Shown here piece by piece: positions 11,275-21,989 of a stretch of 64,000 nucleotides of DNA. A program made the position numbers and the translations under genes. The notes under the pieces were generated by a model. The model saw nothing but the letters and a program-made list of their open reading frames with translations, was not told the origin of the DNA and searched no databases. Position 1 is the first letter of the stretch. Each line of letters begins with the position of its first letter. The stretch comes from Biscogniauxia marginata. Its lineage: Eukaryota; Ascomycota; Sordariomycetes; Xylariales; Xylariaceae. The stretch lies in contig MU404056.1 of NCBI GenBank assembly GCA_022695795.1, positions 744,001-808,000 of the forward strand, written 5' to 3'.

Positions 11275-12092
11275 AAGAAGACCTTTGGGAGGGTACAGTT
11301 CGTACTCTGTGGTGTAGCTGCTGTAGAAAGTATTAGTTAAAAATAGTTAGAAGTTGAGGCGCGATAAAGATTTGATCAACACTTTAGCCACTATTACGTA
11401 TGACTATAACTCTTTATAGGCTTTTTTTTAGGAGTGGGTTGATATCAGGGGTAACTGCTTTATCAAGTATTGTTAGATGTATTGCGTACAATATTTATAC
11501 CTTAGCCTGCTTACGTGTAGATTAGATGGAGACAGTGAGGCAATATAAGACTTGGCTGCTGCTATGAGCTGGAACCAGCTCTGTCTTTTTTATCCACGGG
11601 TTTACTCTTTTGATCGCAAACCCGACTCCACGCATCGAGTAAGGAAATCTCCACGCTGTCTATTGAAGATACCTAGGAAGCTAAGCAATGAAGTTTGATA
11701 ATGAACGCTATAATAAAGTGACTATAGTTTTACAACGAATAGTTCTATTGCTTTAGTCAAGCTATGAAATGCAGTCCTTAGAGCTATAGCCGTCACTTGC
11801 CCTCCTGAACCTAGCATCGACAAAAGATCCACACACCAAGTGCACGGCTTTTAACGTAATTCCCCGTAACTGCAAGTTAATATCAACCCAGTGAAGCCTT
11901 GACATAAAATATAAAGCACCTGGCTTGTCTGAAAATCCCACTCGTCCAACACCTGCCGTCCAAGGAACGGCAGAACTTAGCGTGATCTCCGGCGTGATCG
12001 CCTATGTTGTCTATGCCTTTTGCGTGCAGACTCTTTAAAGTTGTCGCTATGAATACTTGTAAGTACTGAGGGTTTATTCCGGGACAGACAAC
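11275..12092. other. Intergenic DNA, no gene seen
   Basis: No ORF or repeat that I can support in about 820 bp. Confidence 0.4.
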
Positions 12093-12224
12093 TCACAGCC
12101 AGGTGGTCACGATGAAGGCAGCGCCGAAAACGGAGATTAGCTTTAGCAAATCCATTGAAGCTGACCAGTTTACTGACGCCTTGACAGAAGGATTAGTAGG
12201 TTTTTCTGGGGCTACTGAAAACAT
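12093..12224 (-). CDS. Possible 43-aa peptide with hydrophobic C-terminus
   Basis: An ATG at 12222-12224 (context TTGCCATGT) opens a 43-codon frame. The N-terminal half is polar with several Pro and Ser. The last 18 residues (LLKLISVFGAAFIVTTWL) are hydrophobic enough for one membrane segment or an amphipathic helix. A TATATAAGAC element lies about 35-40 bp upstream on the same strand. The longer frame to 12386 has no convincing start. It could be a real small gene or part of the 3' region of the broken gene upstream; only the frame and promoter-like element support it. Confidence 0.3.
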   Translation of the reverse strand: MFSVAPEKPTNPSVKASVNWSASMDLLKLISVFGAAFIVTTWL

Positions 12225-12382
12225 GGCAATTGTCTGGCATAAATGTTTATATAAATTTGTCTTATATATATGCAAACGAGAAAGGCGCCCCAGACCTGTA
12301 GCGTGCAGGCCTGGAGCGTGGATAACGGCAGGATGCCCGTAAGCTGGCAGGAACCCGGGTTTTGGCACTGCAGTGTACCCCG

Positions 12383-12870
12383 TCACAGTTTACTGTATAT
12401 GCCAATTAACCCATCGATTGTGTCGCTGGTGCTGGTGCGCTGTTCTGTCGAGATAGTCCATTTGCTGTGTTTATATTCCTCAAATACGGCGGCGACAGAA
12501 TCTACTATCCGGCTTATTCGCCTGTCTTGTTGCTCAATCTCGCGTATGTAGAAGGTATTTTGCTCCTTTAAGACTGCAATCATCTTTTGGGTTTCGGATT
12601 CCCTCCTCCTCTGGCCAAGGACTTGCTGTCGCAGTTTATTATTTTCTCTCCGAAGTGCCGCAATATGATCTTCGGACCAGCTGATCGTCGGCTCTCGGGA
12701 TAATTAGACAGGGGGCTTCCGTATCTGTAGCATGGGGCGTTCGGATAAGGGCGGTGGAGGTATAGCCCCTAATACAGGAAGGAGAGGAAGAGGCTCTTTG
12801 TGATATTGTGGCATGGCTTTTTGATCAAGAATATCGAAGCTGCTAACTTGCTCGGACTGTTCCGTATCTA
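12383..12870 (-). pseudogene. Coiled-coil protein gene with one in-frame stop
   Basis: One minus-strand frame reads a Pro-rich segment (IPPPPLSERP, QIRKPPV), then a TAA, then a long heptad-like coiled coil (ALRRENNKLRQQ, RRRESETQKM, EQQDRRISRIV) and ends at 12383. The TAA near 12699-12701 replaces what would be a Gln codon by a C-to-T change. A second TAA upstream sits in a CCTAACTT branch-point context and may lie in an intron. The clear ORF is only the last 66 codons (to 12583). The basic region plus coiled coil could suggest a bZIP-like regulator, but no basic DNA-binding signature is complete. Organisation resembles the gene at 13173-13673. Confidence 0.45.
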
Positions 12871-13172
12871 CTCGAAGTTAGGCGGTCGATAAGGGTTTCT
12901 CTCTCCAACAAATAGCCCACAAACTTTGTAAGTATGTGGTTAAGTTATTACCCATTGGTTACTTGGTTAAATTTAGTCAAATAAATATTCGTAGTGGCTT
13001 ACTAGGCTATATGCTGATATATTGATAGATTTATAGCGGAAAGGTGTAAAGCAGTATCTCGCCGAGCCCCTTCTTGTCTCCCTTGTAATTCTTTATTTCT
13101 TACAATCCACGATTTTGGTCACCACCAAAGTCCAGAACATTAACTAAGAATATTCGTTAAAGCATCCCTCCT

Positions 13173-13673
13173 TCATTTGTCATCCTCGGGTTCTGACATT
13201 GCCCCCTTGAGGTAACTAAAAAGAGTACGAGAAAATGTGCTCATGTTCCGTCTTAATTTCTCCACGGCATCTTTGATTTGGTGGTCTTCCTGTATAATCT
13301 TTTCGTTGCTTTCGCACACTTTGGTCATTTGGCTCTTTATTTCCTTTAAGCATTCGCATATATTTCTTTCGGCTCGTTCTCTCTCGTCGAGCCGGGCACA
13401 TATCATGATGAAAAGGCTGCCACGAGTTTAATAAGCTAGCTTCCCCTAAGACGAGTTACCATACCTTCTGACATCTTCGTTGATAGTAATCTGGCCGCTT
13501 TTACCGGTTCCCGTCAGAATATTTCCTGGAGGTTCTGTAAGGGCTGTTGTATTCGAGGGACTGTCGAGCTTGGGTCCTTCCTTTGGGTACACTTGAGGTT
13601 CTACTGGAGGTTCCCAAGGACCTGGCCAACTGTTGTGAAAAGGATCTAACTGTGTCCAATCCATGTTTGTCAT
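13173..13673 (-). CDS. Two-exon coiled-coil orphan protein
   Basis: Exon 1 runs 13673-13465 and exon 2 13416-13173, joined by a 48-bp intron with GTATGG donor and GGCAG acceptor. The lengths (209 + 244 nt) give an uninterrupted 150-aa frame. The ATG at 13673 follows a GTATAAGACC element about 60-70 bp upstream. Residues 1-70 are Pro/Trp-rich (DPFHNSWPGPWEPP) and probably disordered. The exon-2 part is a charged helix with heptad-like hydrophobic spacing (ICECLKEIKSQM, AVEKLRRNMSTF) ending in an acidic tail. No family is recognised. The neighbouring broken gene at 12383-12870 has the same layout of Pro-rich head and coiled-coil tail, so the two may be paralogues, although I see no strong residue-level match. 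Confidence 0.55.
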
Positions 13674-15138
13674 AAGCTTATGTGTAATCTGCAAATTATT
13701 CGTGTATTTCTTGCTTTTATGTTTTTTTTTTTTTAGGTCTTATACTTGCTACTAGCCAAGCCTCCAATTATAGTTAAGCAGTCCAGCTTCCTGGTACTGG
13801 ACACTACCAGCATCCGGGATCTATTTTTACCATTTATAAAGCCAAATCTACATATACACACACCATCAAGTTTCTTGTTTATCCTATACTACATGAGCAA
13901 TTATAGTAACCAGAGAAGCTGACATATAAGAAAATACTTATAATGGAGTCCTGGTCGCCTTTGGCTTGTTAGGATTGGTTGACATGGGTTATGGGATTGT
14001 AGGTACGCTTTTCCCCTGCATTTCGGACCTTTTAATATAATTGGTCGCTGGGTATTAAACATCCTGGAAATGTCTGATGCCGCACGGGAGCTGTACAGGT
14101 CGGCCTCCCTGCTTTCGCAGCAGAAACCCCCCAGACAGCACCGCAAAGCTCACCCAAGGGCCTAAGCAGGCGGGGGCGGTCGGGTGTGTACTGTACCCGG
14201 AAAGGAACAACATCTACAGCGCAATTACTAGATTGATAGTATCGACTTTCCCAAGGCGAAAGCTCCCACTTATATTATTGAATGCTTCGGCAACTGGTAT
14301 GACTTTGTAGACTGATTCAAGCCCATCTGGACCGGCATGCTATCTTTTGGACTTCGCCTTGGAAGCTATTCCAATGCTGCCCCGACAGGGAATGCAGCTA
14401 TTCAGCCGCGTAGCAGCAACGGGTTTCGACCCGAGGCTCTTTTCCCAGTGCGACTACCTCAGGTCCGCAGTGTATCAAAGGGATGTCAGGCAACAGGTCT
14501 GCGCTTGATAATCTAGATGATCGGTGACGATCCCGTCTAAGTAGCCTTTCAAAGGGATCCGGGTGATGAGGGGGTAATAACTCTTGGTAGCTATATATAT
14601 ACCACTGCTCCTAAGGGAGAGATCAGTCTCCTTTAGCAAATTACAACAACATGTGCAATTGCACTCCTTTTAAGAAGAATACAATATGTACCGCTTAGGA
14701 TAATCGAGCCGCTACAAAACTTAGAGCAGATCGTGGCGAGTAACTATTTACCAAGTGTACACTATAAATAGCAAGTTTTAAAGCATTGCACATTCAAATA
14801 TTTCAAGCAATAGAATACCGCTACCTCGAATCATAACCGAAGAGTGAGATGCATTTTTTATTCACGTGGATCATTCTGCTAACGACTTATAATAATTGGG
14901 TTGAAGACGACCAGATACCTGGTCTGTCAACCCGCAAAATGGGTATATACCCGAAAGCAAGCTCGTCGCGAAACTGGCTATACCGGCGTTCTGGATCAAC
15001 TATTGATCAATAATAAATAGGATATACATATCTTATTAGCAATATTATCACTAGATGGTCTTCTACTTTAATTAAAGAATCTCTCCTCTTCACGACTTTA
15101 ATAACTTAAGTCTGTTGAAGAATAAGGCACTGCAGACG
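13674..15138. other. Intergenic DNA with weak ORFs only
   Basis: Short overlapping frames around 13901-14310 lack a supporting start or recognisable domain and are not called. A 12-bp perfect palindrome GGGTATATACCC lies at 14940-14951. Nothing else was recognised. Confidence 0.4.
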
Positions 15139-16167
15139 ATGTCAGCACTTACCTATACGATGGCGTCAACAAAAGTAAGCGATTCTTCTGATATTATTCT
15201 TAGGTTCGGAGATCACTATCGTCGACAATACCTACTCGAAACAAACCCTATGAGATCTGTGGATAAGACACTTGGCCACGAGGATATCATTTATTATGAG
15301 AGCGTGCTTAAAAATCGCAATCTTGTTAAGGATTTCCAGGACAAGCTGAGCCTCGACTTGAGCTTTTTTCAGGGTGTGAAATACCAGATCGAGTCGGTTT
15401 TACGTGTCTGGGATGCCGTCCTCGGGGAGAAGATTCGTTATGATACAGAAGGCCGGCTACCAGTAAACAGACAGTTTATGGAGTCCGTTCTTTTATGCCT
15501 GCATACTATCCCTAAGAAGATAAAGATTGGTTACCTAGCTCCATCCGCATTGAAATCTACCGTTACTATGCGCCGGCTCCCAACAATCCTCAGCGACGGA
15601 GAGGAGTCTTATGAAAACAATCAGTCGTCTCCCAGATCCGAAAGCAGTATGTCCTCGGGACTCTCCCTTGGGATCAAATATCAGGATCCAGAGCAGATAT
15701 CCCAACACGAAGATATACTTTCTATGTCTACCAGCGAATACGAACCACCTACCCAGTTCGACGAAAGCTACCATAGCTATCGTGGCGCAAGTTCGCAGAC
15801 TCCACTATTAGAAAGTCAGGATGGAAATACCGAGCCCTGGGATAGGAATACGGTTACGGTTGATCCTCGAGTGTTTTTACCTGAGAACATTACATATCCT
15901 CCTCTCGATAACGGAGCCGGAACAGAAAACCCTGGTCCCGCCTCTTCGGTTGATCTGTCTCAGACAATATGTGGTGGTCAAGAGCGCCTCCATATCCCGC
16001 AACTGCAGAGAGGGGACAATGGAAGTCAAGAATCACACGCCCAAGCGAGCTCTAGAAGGATTTCCATCCCGAAAAAAGGAAAATCTAAGGAACGCGACTC
16101 GGTACCACAAGCAAAGTTCGACGGAAGAGTTAAGAAGCAAACCTACCGTAAGAGGAAACCGGAATAG
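15139..16167 (+). CDS. 342-aa orphan protein with basic C-terminus
   Basis: The frame is open from a TTG at 15115, but the first ATG is at 15139 (alternative 15160), giving 342 or 335 residues in one exon. Roughly residues 10-135 are predicted helical and mixed charged (FGDHYRRQYLLETNP, SLDLSFFQGVKYQIES). Residues 150-300 are Ser/Glu/Pro-rich and probably disordered. The C-terminus is basic, with KKGKSK at 312-317 and RVKKQTYRKRKPE at the very end, suggesting nuclear or nucleic-acid association. I do not recognise a domain. Codon use and absence of stops over 1 kb support a real gene. It lies alone, about 1.4 kb from its nearest neighbour, with a 121-bp LTR-like element 337 bp downstream. Confidence 0.65.
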   Translation: MSALTYTMASTKVSDSSDIILRFGDHYRRQYLLETNPMRSVDKTLGHEDIIYYESVLKNRNLVKDFQDKLSLDLSFFQGVKYQIESVLRVWDAVLGEKIRYDTEGRLPVNRQFMESVLLCLHTIPKKIKIGYLAPSALKSTVTMRRLPTILSDGEESYENNQSSPRSESSMSSGLSLGIKYQDPEQISQHEDILSMSTSEYEPPTQFDESYHSYRGASSQTPLLESQDGNTEPWDRNTVTVDPRVFLPENITYPPLDNGAGTENPGPASSVDLSQTICGGQERLHIPQLQRGDNGSQESHAQASSRRISIPKKGKSKERDSVPQAKFDGRVKKQTYRKRKPE

Positions 16168-16503
16168 TAGCAAGTATCATGCTACTTGCTAACGAGATGG
16201 TAACGTTCTCGACTGCGTTTCCTTCATGTTTATCTATTTCTTTATCTGTCTGCTTGGCTATCCATCCCTACGACTTCGCTCCCTCCTCTCGATGTTAGCT
16301 TTTGCTCCCCCCTTCCCCTTTTTCTATTTCTTTCTTCAAGTAGTTTAGGATAAAATAAAAGAATTGTTACCAAGTCATGGGTCCAGATGGTATATACCCC
16401 TAACAGCTCGGCGTGTCCATTATATATTACATAGGAAGCGCACAGGCCCCTAGCAACTGCACATTGGCGCCATGCTATTCCAAACGGCATTTATTCAAAG
16501 TGG

Positions 16504-16624
16504 TGTCACAATTGGGTTGGGGCAACCAGCTGAGGCAAGAAACAAAAGCTTCAACGATGACCGAATGGTCATTGTTTCCCCAATTCTGTATTATATGTGT
16601 TACCCCTCACTGGGAACCGTAACA
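16504..16624. mobile_element. 121-bp LTR-like element, copy 1, TSD AGTGG
   Basis: The sequence starts TGTCACAATTGGG and ends GGAACCGTAACA. It is flanked by perfect 5-bp duplications AGTGG (16499-16503 and 16625-16629). It is about 94% identical over the same 121 bp to 20902-21022. An internal inverted repeat ATGACC-GAAT-GGTCAT sits near the middle. TG...CA termini and 5-bp duplications are LTR-integration hallmarks, but the size is far below the other LTRs here. Confidence 0.85.
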
Positions 16625-16960
16625 AGTGGATCTGTATAAATATCATGATCTTGCACTTCCTTTTTCTTATTTTCTGATAGTATATCAATGATAAGTTATT
16701 TCTGGAGCTTTTCTTTTGACTATTTTTCTATGACATGCCATAGCGTGATAGTGCAAAAAGGTGATTTATATATACGACAGCAGAGCTCCAACCCTTGTCA
16801 GTATATTTTATCCGCCCATCCTTAGCCTCCTCGCCGTTTCTTTCCTTTCACATATGTGTATATCTTTATTTCGTCGGTATACGTATTTATATAATATGGG
16901 CTTGTTACTTTATAAATGCCATTATAATATCATATGCTGAATCATTAGGCTTTAATATGT

Positions 16961-17139
16961 GTGACTAGTCTAACGCGAACTGGTCTTCACCTGTGACTGG
17001 TATGCGTTCCACCGTGTATAGGCCACCAGATGCAAGACTGGTCATGCGAAAATCGGGTCTTGTCTGTGACTAGTATGTATGTTTGGTACTGTAAAGCTGT
17101 GACTAGTCGCGCAAAGCCTGAACCCCGCCCGTGACTAGT
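16961..17139. repeat. Cluster of five GTGACTAGT-like motifs
   Basis: GTGACTAGT occurs at 16961, 17066, 17099 and 17131 and as GTGACTGGT at 16993, within 180 bp. All are in the same orientation with irregular spacing. It could be a decayed minisatellite or a cluster of protein-binding sites; no gene start is close enough to decide. Confidence 0.5.
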
Positions 17140-17720
17140 AATTCTTTAATACCAGTCTATGGACTGCCCTAATAACTACTTTCACTGCCTATCTTATTAT
17201 GATACCACGTTCATAGCAGATGGCAAACTTTACGAAAAACTGTCGAAAATGAATTTGCCATGTATCTGTGCTAGATATCAGTTTGCTTACAGCTTTCTTT
17301 TCCTTCCCATCTACTTCAGATCTAACCGACTAGCAGTCTATCCGACGCTCGAAGACCAAGTTACTACTAGCAAGCCTTCTTTTTATTTGGATTGCTCAAC
17401 CAACATCAAAGCTCGTTATTGTGTGTTAATCTAATACCCTATTAGCATTCGTGATGTTCTGTCCGGAAGGCTGGCGAGCTGCTCTCTACGGGGCAGAATC
17501 CTGGATTTGGCTGCACCATCCGACAAATGGCGGGATCTCGCCCCTTTTATATCTATGAGGTGCCTGCACAACCCTAACCTGCATGGCTTGGTTTATTCCC
17601 AACCGATCCTTACGGTCTTTGTGATAACCTTTTGGCTAGGCGCAGCTCATTCTCGGGACTTGCTTAAACAGCCAATGGCATCGTTGAATTTGTTCTCGAG
17701 ACCTCCTGATCATGACACTC
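17140..17720. other. Intergenic DNA with weak ORFs only
   Basis: ORFs at 17159-17434 and 17507-17752 have no domain, codon pattern or splice context that supports a gene. Confidence 0.35.
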
Positions 17721-18109
17721 TGTTACAAACCAACCAAAGGAGGAATACTTGACAGGGGTACCAGTGCGTGGGCATGGGCCCTGTTCGAGTATCATTGCTA
17801 CATCACGTGATGTGATCAGGACTACTCAGTTGATCAAGCTTGATCAATGGTACCCAACGTACCAATAAAGGATGGAGTGAACAAGTATAAAAGGAAGAAG
17901 ATTTCCTATGTAATTAGTCTCTCGTTATTCAGCTATCAATTCATGACTATATTCACTCTTTAAGAATACAAGTTAGAGTACCCTGAAATCTCTTTGATAA
18001 ACACATTGTATTGGATCATAACCGATTTACTGTTACCTTCAAATCAAGACACCAGTACGATAACCTATCTAACCGTCAGTAAGACAGAGTGTTAGGAGGG
18101 TTTGTCACA
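17721..18109 (+). repeat. LTR, no target duplication seen
   Basis: 389 bp from TGTTACAAACC to GTTTGTCACA. The U5 is nearly identical to the LTR at 8970-9314; the U3 is different and includes the palindrome ACATCACGTGATGT near 17800-17813. TATAAAA is at 17886. Flanks (CACTC and GCTTA) do not match, so it may be recombined or have lost one flank. Confidence 0.8.
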
Positions 18110-18232
18110 GCTTAGACTGACATGTCGGTGCTTTACATCCAATCATACTTTCAACCGGTAAAAAATTCAATACAGCAAAACATCCTTACTATGAACGAGT
18201 GGACGTGAGGTCTTGATTTGTAAGCGTGGTAG
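18110..18232 (+). repeat. Direct repeat, copy 1 (partner 19754-19885)
   Basis: It begins GCTTAGACTGACATG directly at the LTR end, then GTGCTTTACATCCAATC, and ends with TTGATTTGTAAGCGTG. The partner shares these landmarks with moderate divergence. Nature unknown. Confidence 0.6.
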
Positions 18233-18725
18233 GGTAGAAAGTTACTCAGATCACAGATTCCTAATTTTATGAGTCAGGCTATCGAAACAACAAACAATAA
18301 ACTAGTCAATATTTAGAGTTTAGATATTACAATCTTCATTGTATTATTGATTGAACACGTTGGCCTTCCCTCAATGAGGGTATGCGGCTAAGACAGTTAC
18401 ATATTCATACTAAAAATGTATTTGTGTATAGTAACTAGAAATCACCCAGTGTTGGTAAATTGTTACATTTTAAAGACCCTGGTTTCGATAGGAGTGAGTT
18501 GCCACGAGACGTTTCTTGTGTAATGTGCTGACCGTCTGATAGCATCTTTCTGCAATAGTAGCGTGATGGCATTTAAGAGAACCGGGATCACGGCATCCAA
18601 CGCTGCCTCTCTCCCGTAGACCGTTGCTTTTCGGGGAGACTCTTTTAGAGCTATCTCCTATTTTTTTTCGTTTGTGTTCTGTAAAGCGCTAGTATATAAA
18701 AGGCTATTATCTGTATGTATCATAT

Positions 18726-18970
18726 TGTGAACTTCTCCTCTTTTCGATGCTCAGTGTAGCTGTTAGAGTATATGAGATAAGAGATGGATGTGGAATGTGA
18801 ACACATCCAACATTTACACATCCATTGTAGACACATCTGGATAAGTGAGAAAGAGGGAGGAATACTATAAAAATGATTGAATTTCCTATAGTTATAGATA
18901 GTTATTTGTTCCTCAGCTGTCAATCTAAGACTACGTTCACTCTTTGGAACTATTAGTTAAGGTTTCCTAG
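18726..18970 (+). repeat. LTR fragment, 3' end missing
   Basis: TATAAAAATGATTGAATTTCC followed by CAGCTGTCAATCTAAGACTA and CACTCTTTGG matches the TATA-to-R segment of the LTRs. The match stops near 18970 before U5, so this is a truncated copy with a diverged U3. Confidence 0.6.
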
Positions 18971-19753
18971 ACAGGTTGGATTTGAAATGGCATTTAGATA
19001 TCAACTCGAAAACGTATTACGACGCGTCGTGCACGTGTATAGTCTCTCGTTGGTATATAATAGTTAGGTTGGCAAATCAGAAAAGCTTTTATTTTTTTAA
19101 TAAACCCCTACAGTTCTGTAACTGCCAATATATTGAAAGCACCAATCGGTCTTGTTATCCCTAGAACACTAGGGGTAGCTTTGATGCTACATCTTTCCTG
19201 ACAATAAATGTGCGTTAGGTGTGCAGTTGACGAGGCCTTCTTGTAAACAGAATGAATCACCGGTCTATAATTAAGGAGTAGGCTTAGGAATACAGTCCTA
19301 CTGGTATACAAGACCAAATCTTAGCCTTGCTTAGGTTGTGGCCCACAGCCAACGTTGACATGTCTTGACTTAGGTTTTGAGACCAAGTGCTGCCATGTCA
19401 AAGACCAGCAGATATAGTGTGGGCACATGCTTTCTAGGAGGACCAAGAGATAACTAGCATGTATAAGGCACTGAATTACAGGTAGCTATAGCCCTTTGTG
19501 TAGTAACTACTACCCGTGCCTATACTAAGTATTAAGTGCTTCACGACACGTGTAATTCGGTCCGAGATTCTCTTCGCAACCTTAGTGTTTCCATCTACAG
19601 CGTCGGTCTGCCTTCCTAGCCATCCAACCCTCCCACCAAGTCTCGGCATAACACCCTTACGGGTGCAGAATATCAAAACATCCAGATGGCCAGTCTCTCT
19701 TACGTGTCCAAGAGATCGGGTGTGGCCATAATAATCTCCACTCTGGACACTAA
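18971..19753. other. Intergenic DNA, no gene seen
   Basis: ORFs of up to 103 codons occur (for example 19476-19787 on the minus strand), but none shows a recognisable domain or credible start context. Confidence 0.35.
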
Positions 19754-19885
19754 GGCTTAGACCTACATGTAAGTGCTTTACATCCAATCGTATCTCTAAC
19801 CGGGGAAAGAGTCGACACAGCTAAGAATCCTCATTATTAATGATTGGACGTCAGGCCTTGATTTGTGAGCGTGATCGGTTTTAGC
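19754..19885 (+). repeat. Direct repeat, copy 2 (partner 18110-18232)
   Basis: GGCTTAGACCTACATG, GTGCTTTACATCCAATCG and CCTTGATTTGTGAGCGTG align with copy 1. No LTR abuts this copy. Confidence 0.6.
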
Positions 19886-20309
19886 TTTTGTGACTGATCC
19901 GCTTTTGGCGAAGAGAGGAATTAAACGAAGACAATTTCGGAGGCTAGCACTATGAAACCGACAGTGGCACCCATAAGACTATTTCCTGCGCCTTATATCA
20001 GGAATAACCGTGGTACACAGCTTGGATGCTGATTTGAGAAGTGCTAGCAAGGCTTTTGATTTTTTTTGGATAAGGAATTGTGCTCTTTGCCTTACTATAT
20101 CTGTACACAAATAGGTCCGGCATATTCGAACCACCGCCGTCTCCCACTTCACTAAGTCGCGCACGAAATCGGCTTAGGAAAAAATCAGTATCCGCATATA
20201 ATCGACCTGCATTGTCCAACTTGGAACCTACTTCAGAGACTCTATACCATAATCAACACTCGTGCTTCTACACATCTTTAACACCTAAACATAATCAACA
20301 CTGCAAAGA

Positions 20310-20568
20310 TTCAACCTGTTTGTATGAAGGAAAGAACGAGTATAAGTAAATTTGAATTTCCTTTGTAATTAGTCTCTCGTTCTTTAGCTATCAATTCATG
20401 ACTATATTCACTCTTTGGAATACAGTGAGAGTACCCTGAAATCTCTCTGACGAACATTACAATCATATGAGTTGTTCTTGAGTTATTGTTACCTTAAAAT
20501 CAAGAAACCTCAGTACGTAACCTATCTGTGAAGTCAGCTGACAGGAAGTAACAGGAGAGTTCGTCACA
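20310..20568 (+). repeat. LTR, 5' part missing or unrecognised
   Basis: From TTTGTATGAAGGAAAGAACGAG (matching the U3 end of the 8970 LTR) through GTATAAGTA to TTCGTCACA. The R segment matches the 8970 type, while the U5 end has GTGAAGTCAGCTGAC as in the 10925 type. No TGTTAC start was found upstream. Confidence 0.75.
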
Positions 20569-20901
20569 CCATGGTAGATACTCACCCCCCTCCCCCCCCT
20601 TTTCAACGATGTGACAGTAGGACGGGAGGTTTACATATGACGGCACAGCCTAGAAGCAATATAATATCACTCATATAGCAACTACCTACTTCGTCATGTC
20701 ATTAGGTGACAACAAGACGTAATGCCGGCTATACCACCTGATACTCGCGTGACCTACCCTGCACAGCAACACACACACCCCCTACATGGTTCGATGGCAG
20801 GTGAGATTTGATAAAGTAGAGGCTATTCTAATATTATGATATGATCATCGGTTTGTTAGATGCACGATATAAGCAGAGAGTCCCGGATGCTTGCGTGGTT
20901 T

Positions 20902-21022
20902 TGTCACAGTTGGGTTGGGGCAACCAACTGAGCCAAGAAACAAAAGCTTCAAAAATGACCGAATGGCCATTGTTTCCCCAATTCTGTATTATATGTGTTA
21001 CCCCTCACTTGGAACCGTAACA
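20902..21022. mobile_element. 121-bp LTR-like element, copy 2, TSD GGTTT
   Basis: Same 121-bp sequence as 16504-16624 with about seven substitutions. It is flanked by GGTTT at 20897-20901 and 21023-21027. Different target duplications at the two loci show independent insertions rather than a local duplication. Confidence 0.85.
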
Positions 21023-21330
21023 GGTTTTTCGATGCATGAGAGACAGCACTTGATCCTTGTGCCGGTTTCTATTAAGGAAGGTACATAGTTGCCACGACAT
21101 TGATGGTGAAGCCAGTCCTGTTCCTGGCGCGTATGTAGGAGTCTTTGCTTCGTTGGGGCCAGGATAGCTCTAAGATGACGCAGTTAGAATAACCCACTAG
21201 TGACCGATGCGAGGCGGAATCGGAAAGCTACGAGTTTCATCGATAGAAAACTGATATATACAAAGTCTGGGTTAGTATAGGGAAAGTTTCTTACCGAAAA
21301 TCTAACGCATATTTTTACCCAGTAGAAGGT

Positions 21331-21787
21331 TGTGACGAACCTCCCTGTGTATTCCTAGTCAGCTGACTTCACAGGTGAGTACGTACTAGGTTTTCTTGAT
21401 TTGAAGGTAATAGTGGGTTGAGATTGGTTCAGGTGATTTCCAATGCTTTGTTCGTCAGAGAGATTTCAAGGTACTCTCACTATAGTATCAAAGAGTGACT
21501 GTAGTCTTAGATTAATAGCTAAGGAACTAGAATGAATGACTAGATACATAGGGAACCTTGATTTACTTATACCCGTTCTTTCCTTCTTATTATTAAGTAA
21601 ATCATTGAATTATTGATCTCCCATCTATGATTTAATGATCCATTGAATTATTGAATTATAAATCTCCCATCCATGATTCACTGATTTATCGGCGTTCTTT
21701 CCCAATCAAGCGCTCAACGCCGCTTTTCTGGTCATGTGACCCACACGTGATAGAAGGAAAAAGAGAAAAACAAGGAGGTTCGTAACA
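21331..21787 (-). repeat. LTR with the 57544-type U3, no TSD seen
   Basis: From TGTGACGAACC to GGTTCGTAACA. Its U3 (TCAAGCGCTCAACGCCGC, ACACGTGATAG) is shared with the LTR at 57544-57946. It contains a partial tandem duplication of the ATTGAATTATTGATCTCCCATC segment. Flanking 5-mers (AAGGT, GTAAT) differ. Confidence 0.85.
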
Positions 21788-21989
21788 GTAATTTGTTTTT
21801 AGAAAAGTCCGCTGCCGAGTTGGCATTTTATTAAAATGGATAAAATGGTGAGGAAAGAACTTAGAACTAGAAGAGCACTGCGTTGGAATATAAACAATAG
21901 AACTAGTATACAAAGCTGCGCATAGCAAACATGCTGGTACAAGCTGGGCGGCTAGACGAGCAGCTAAACGATCAAACTAGGTTAGTAAA

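Noticed and set aside
14420..14450. GGGTTTCGACCC, resembling a tRNA T arm
   Set aside because: No acceptor or anticodon stem around it.
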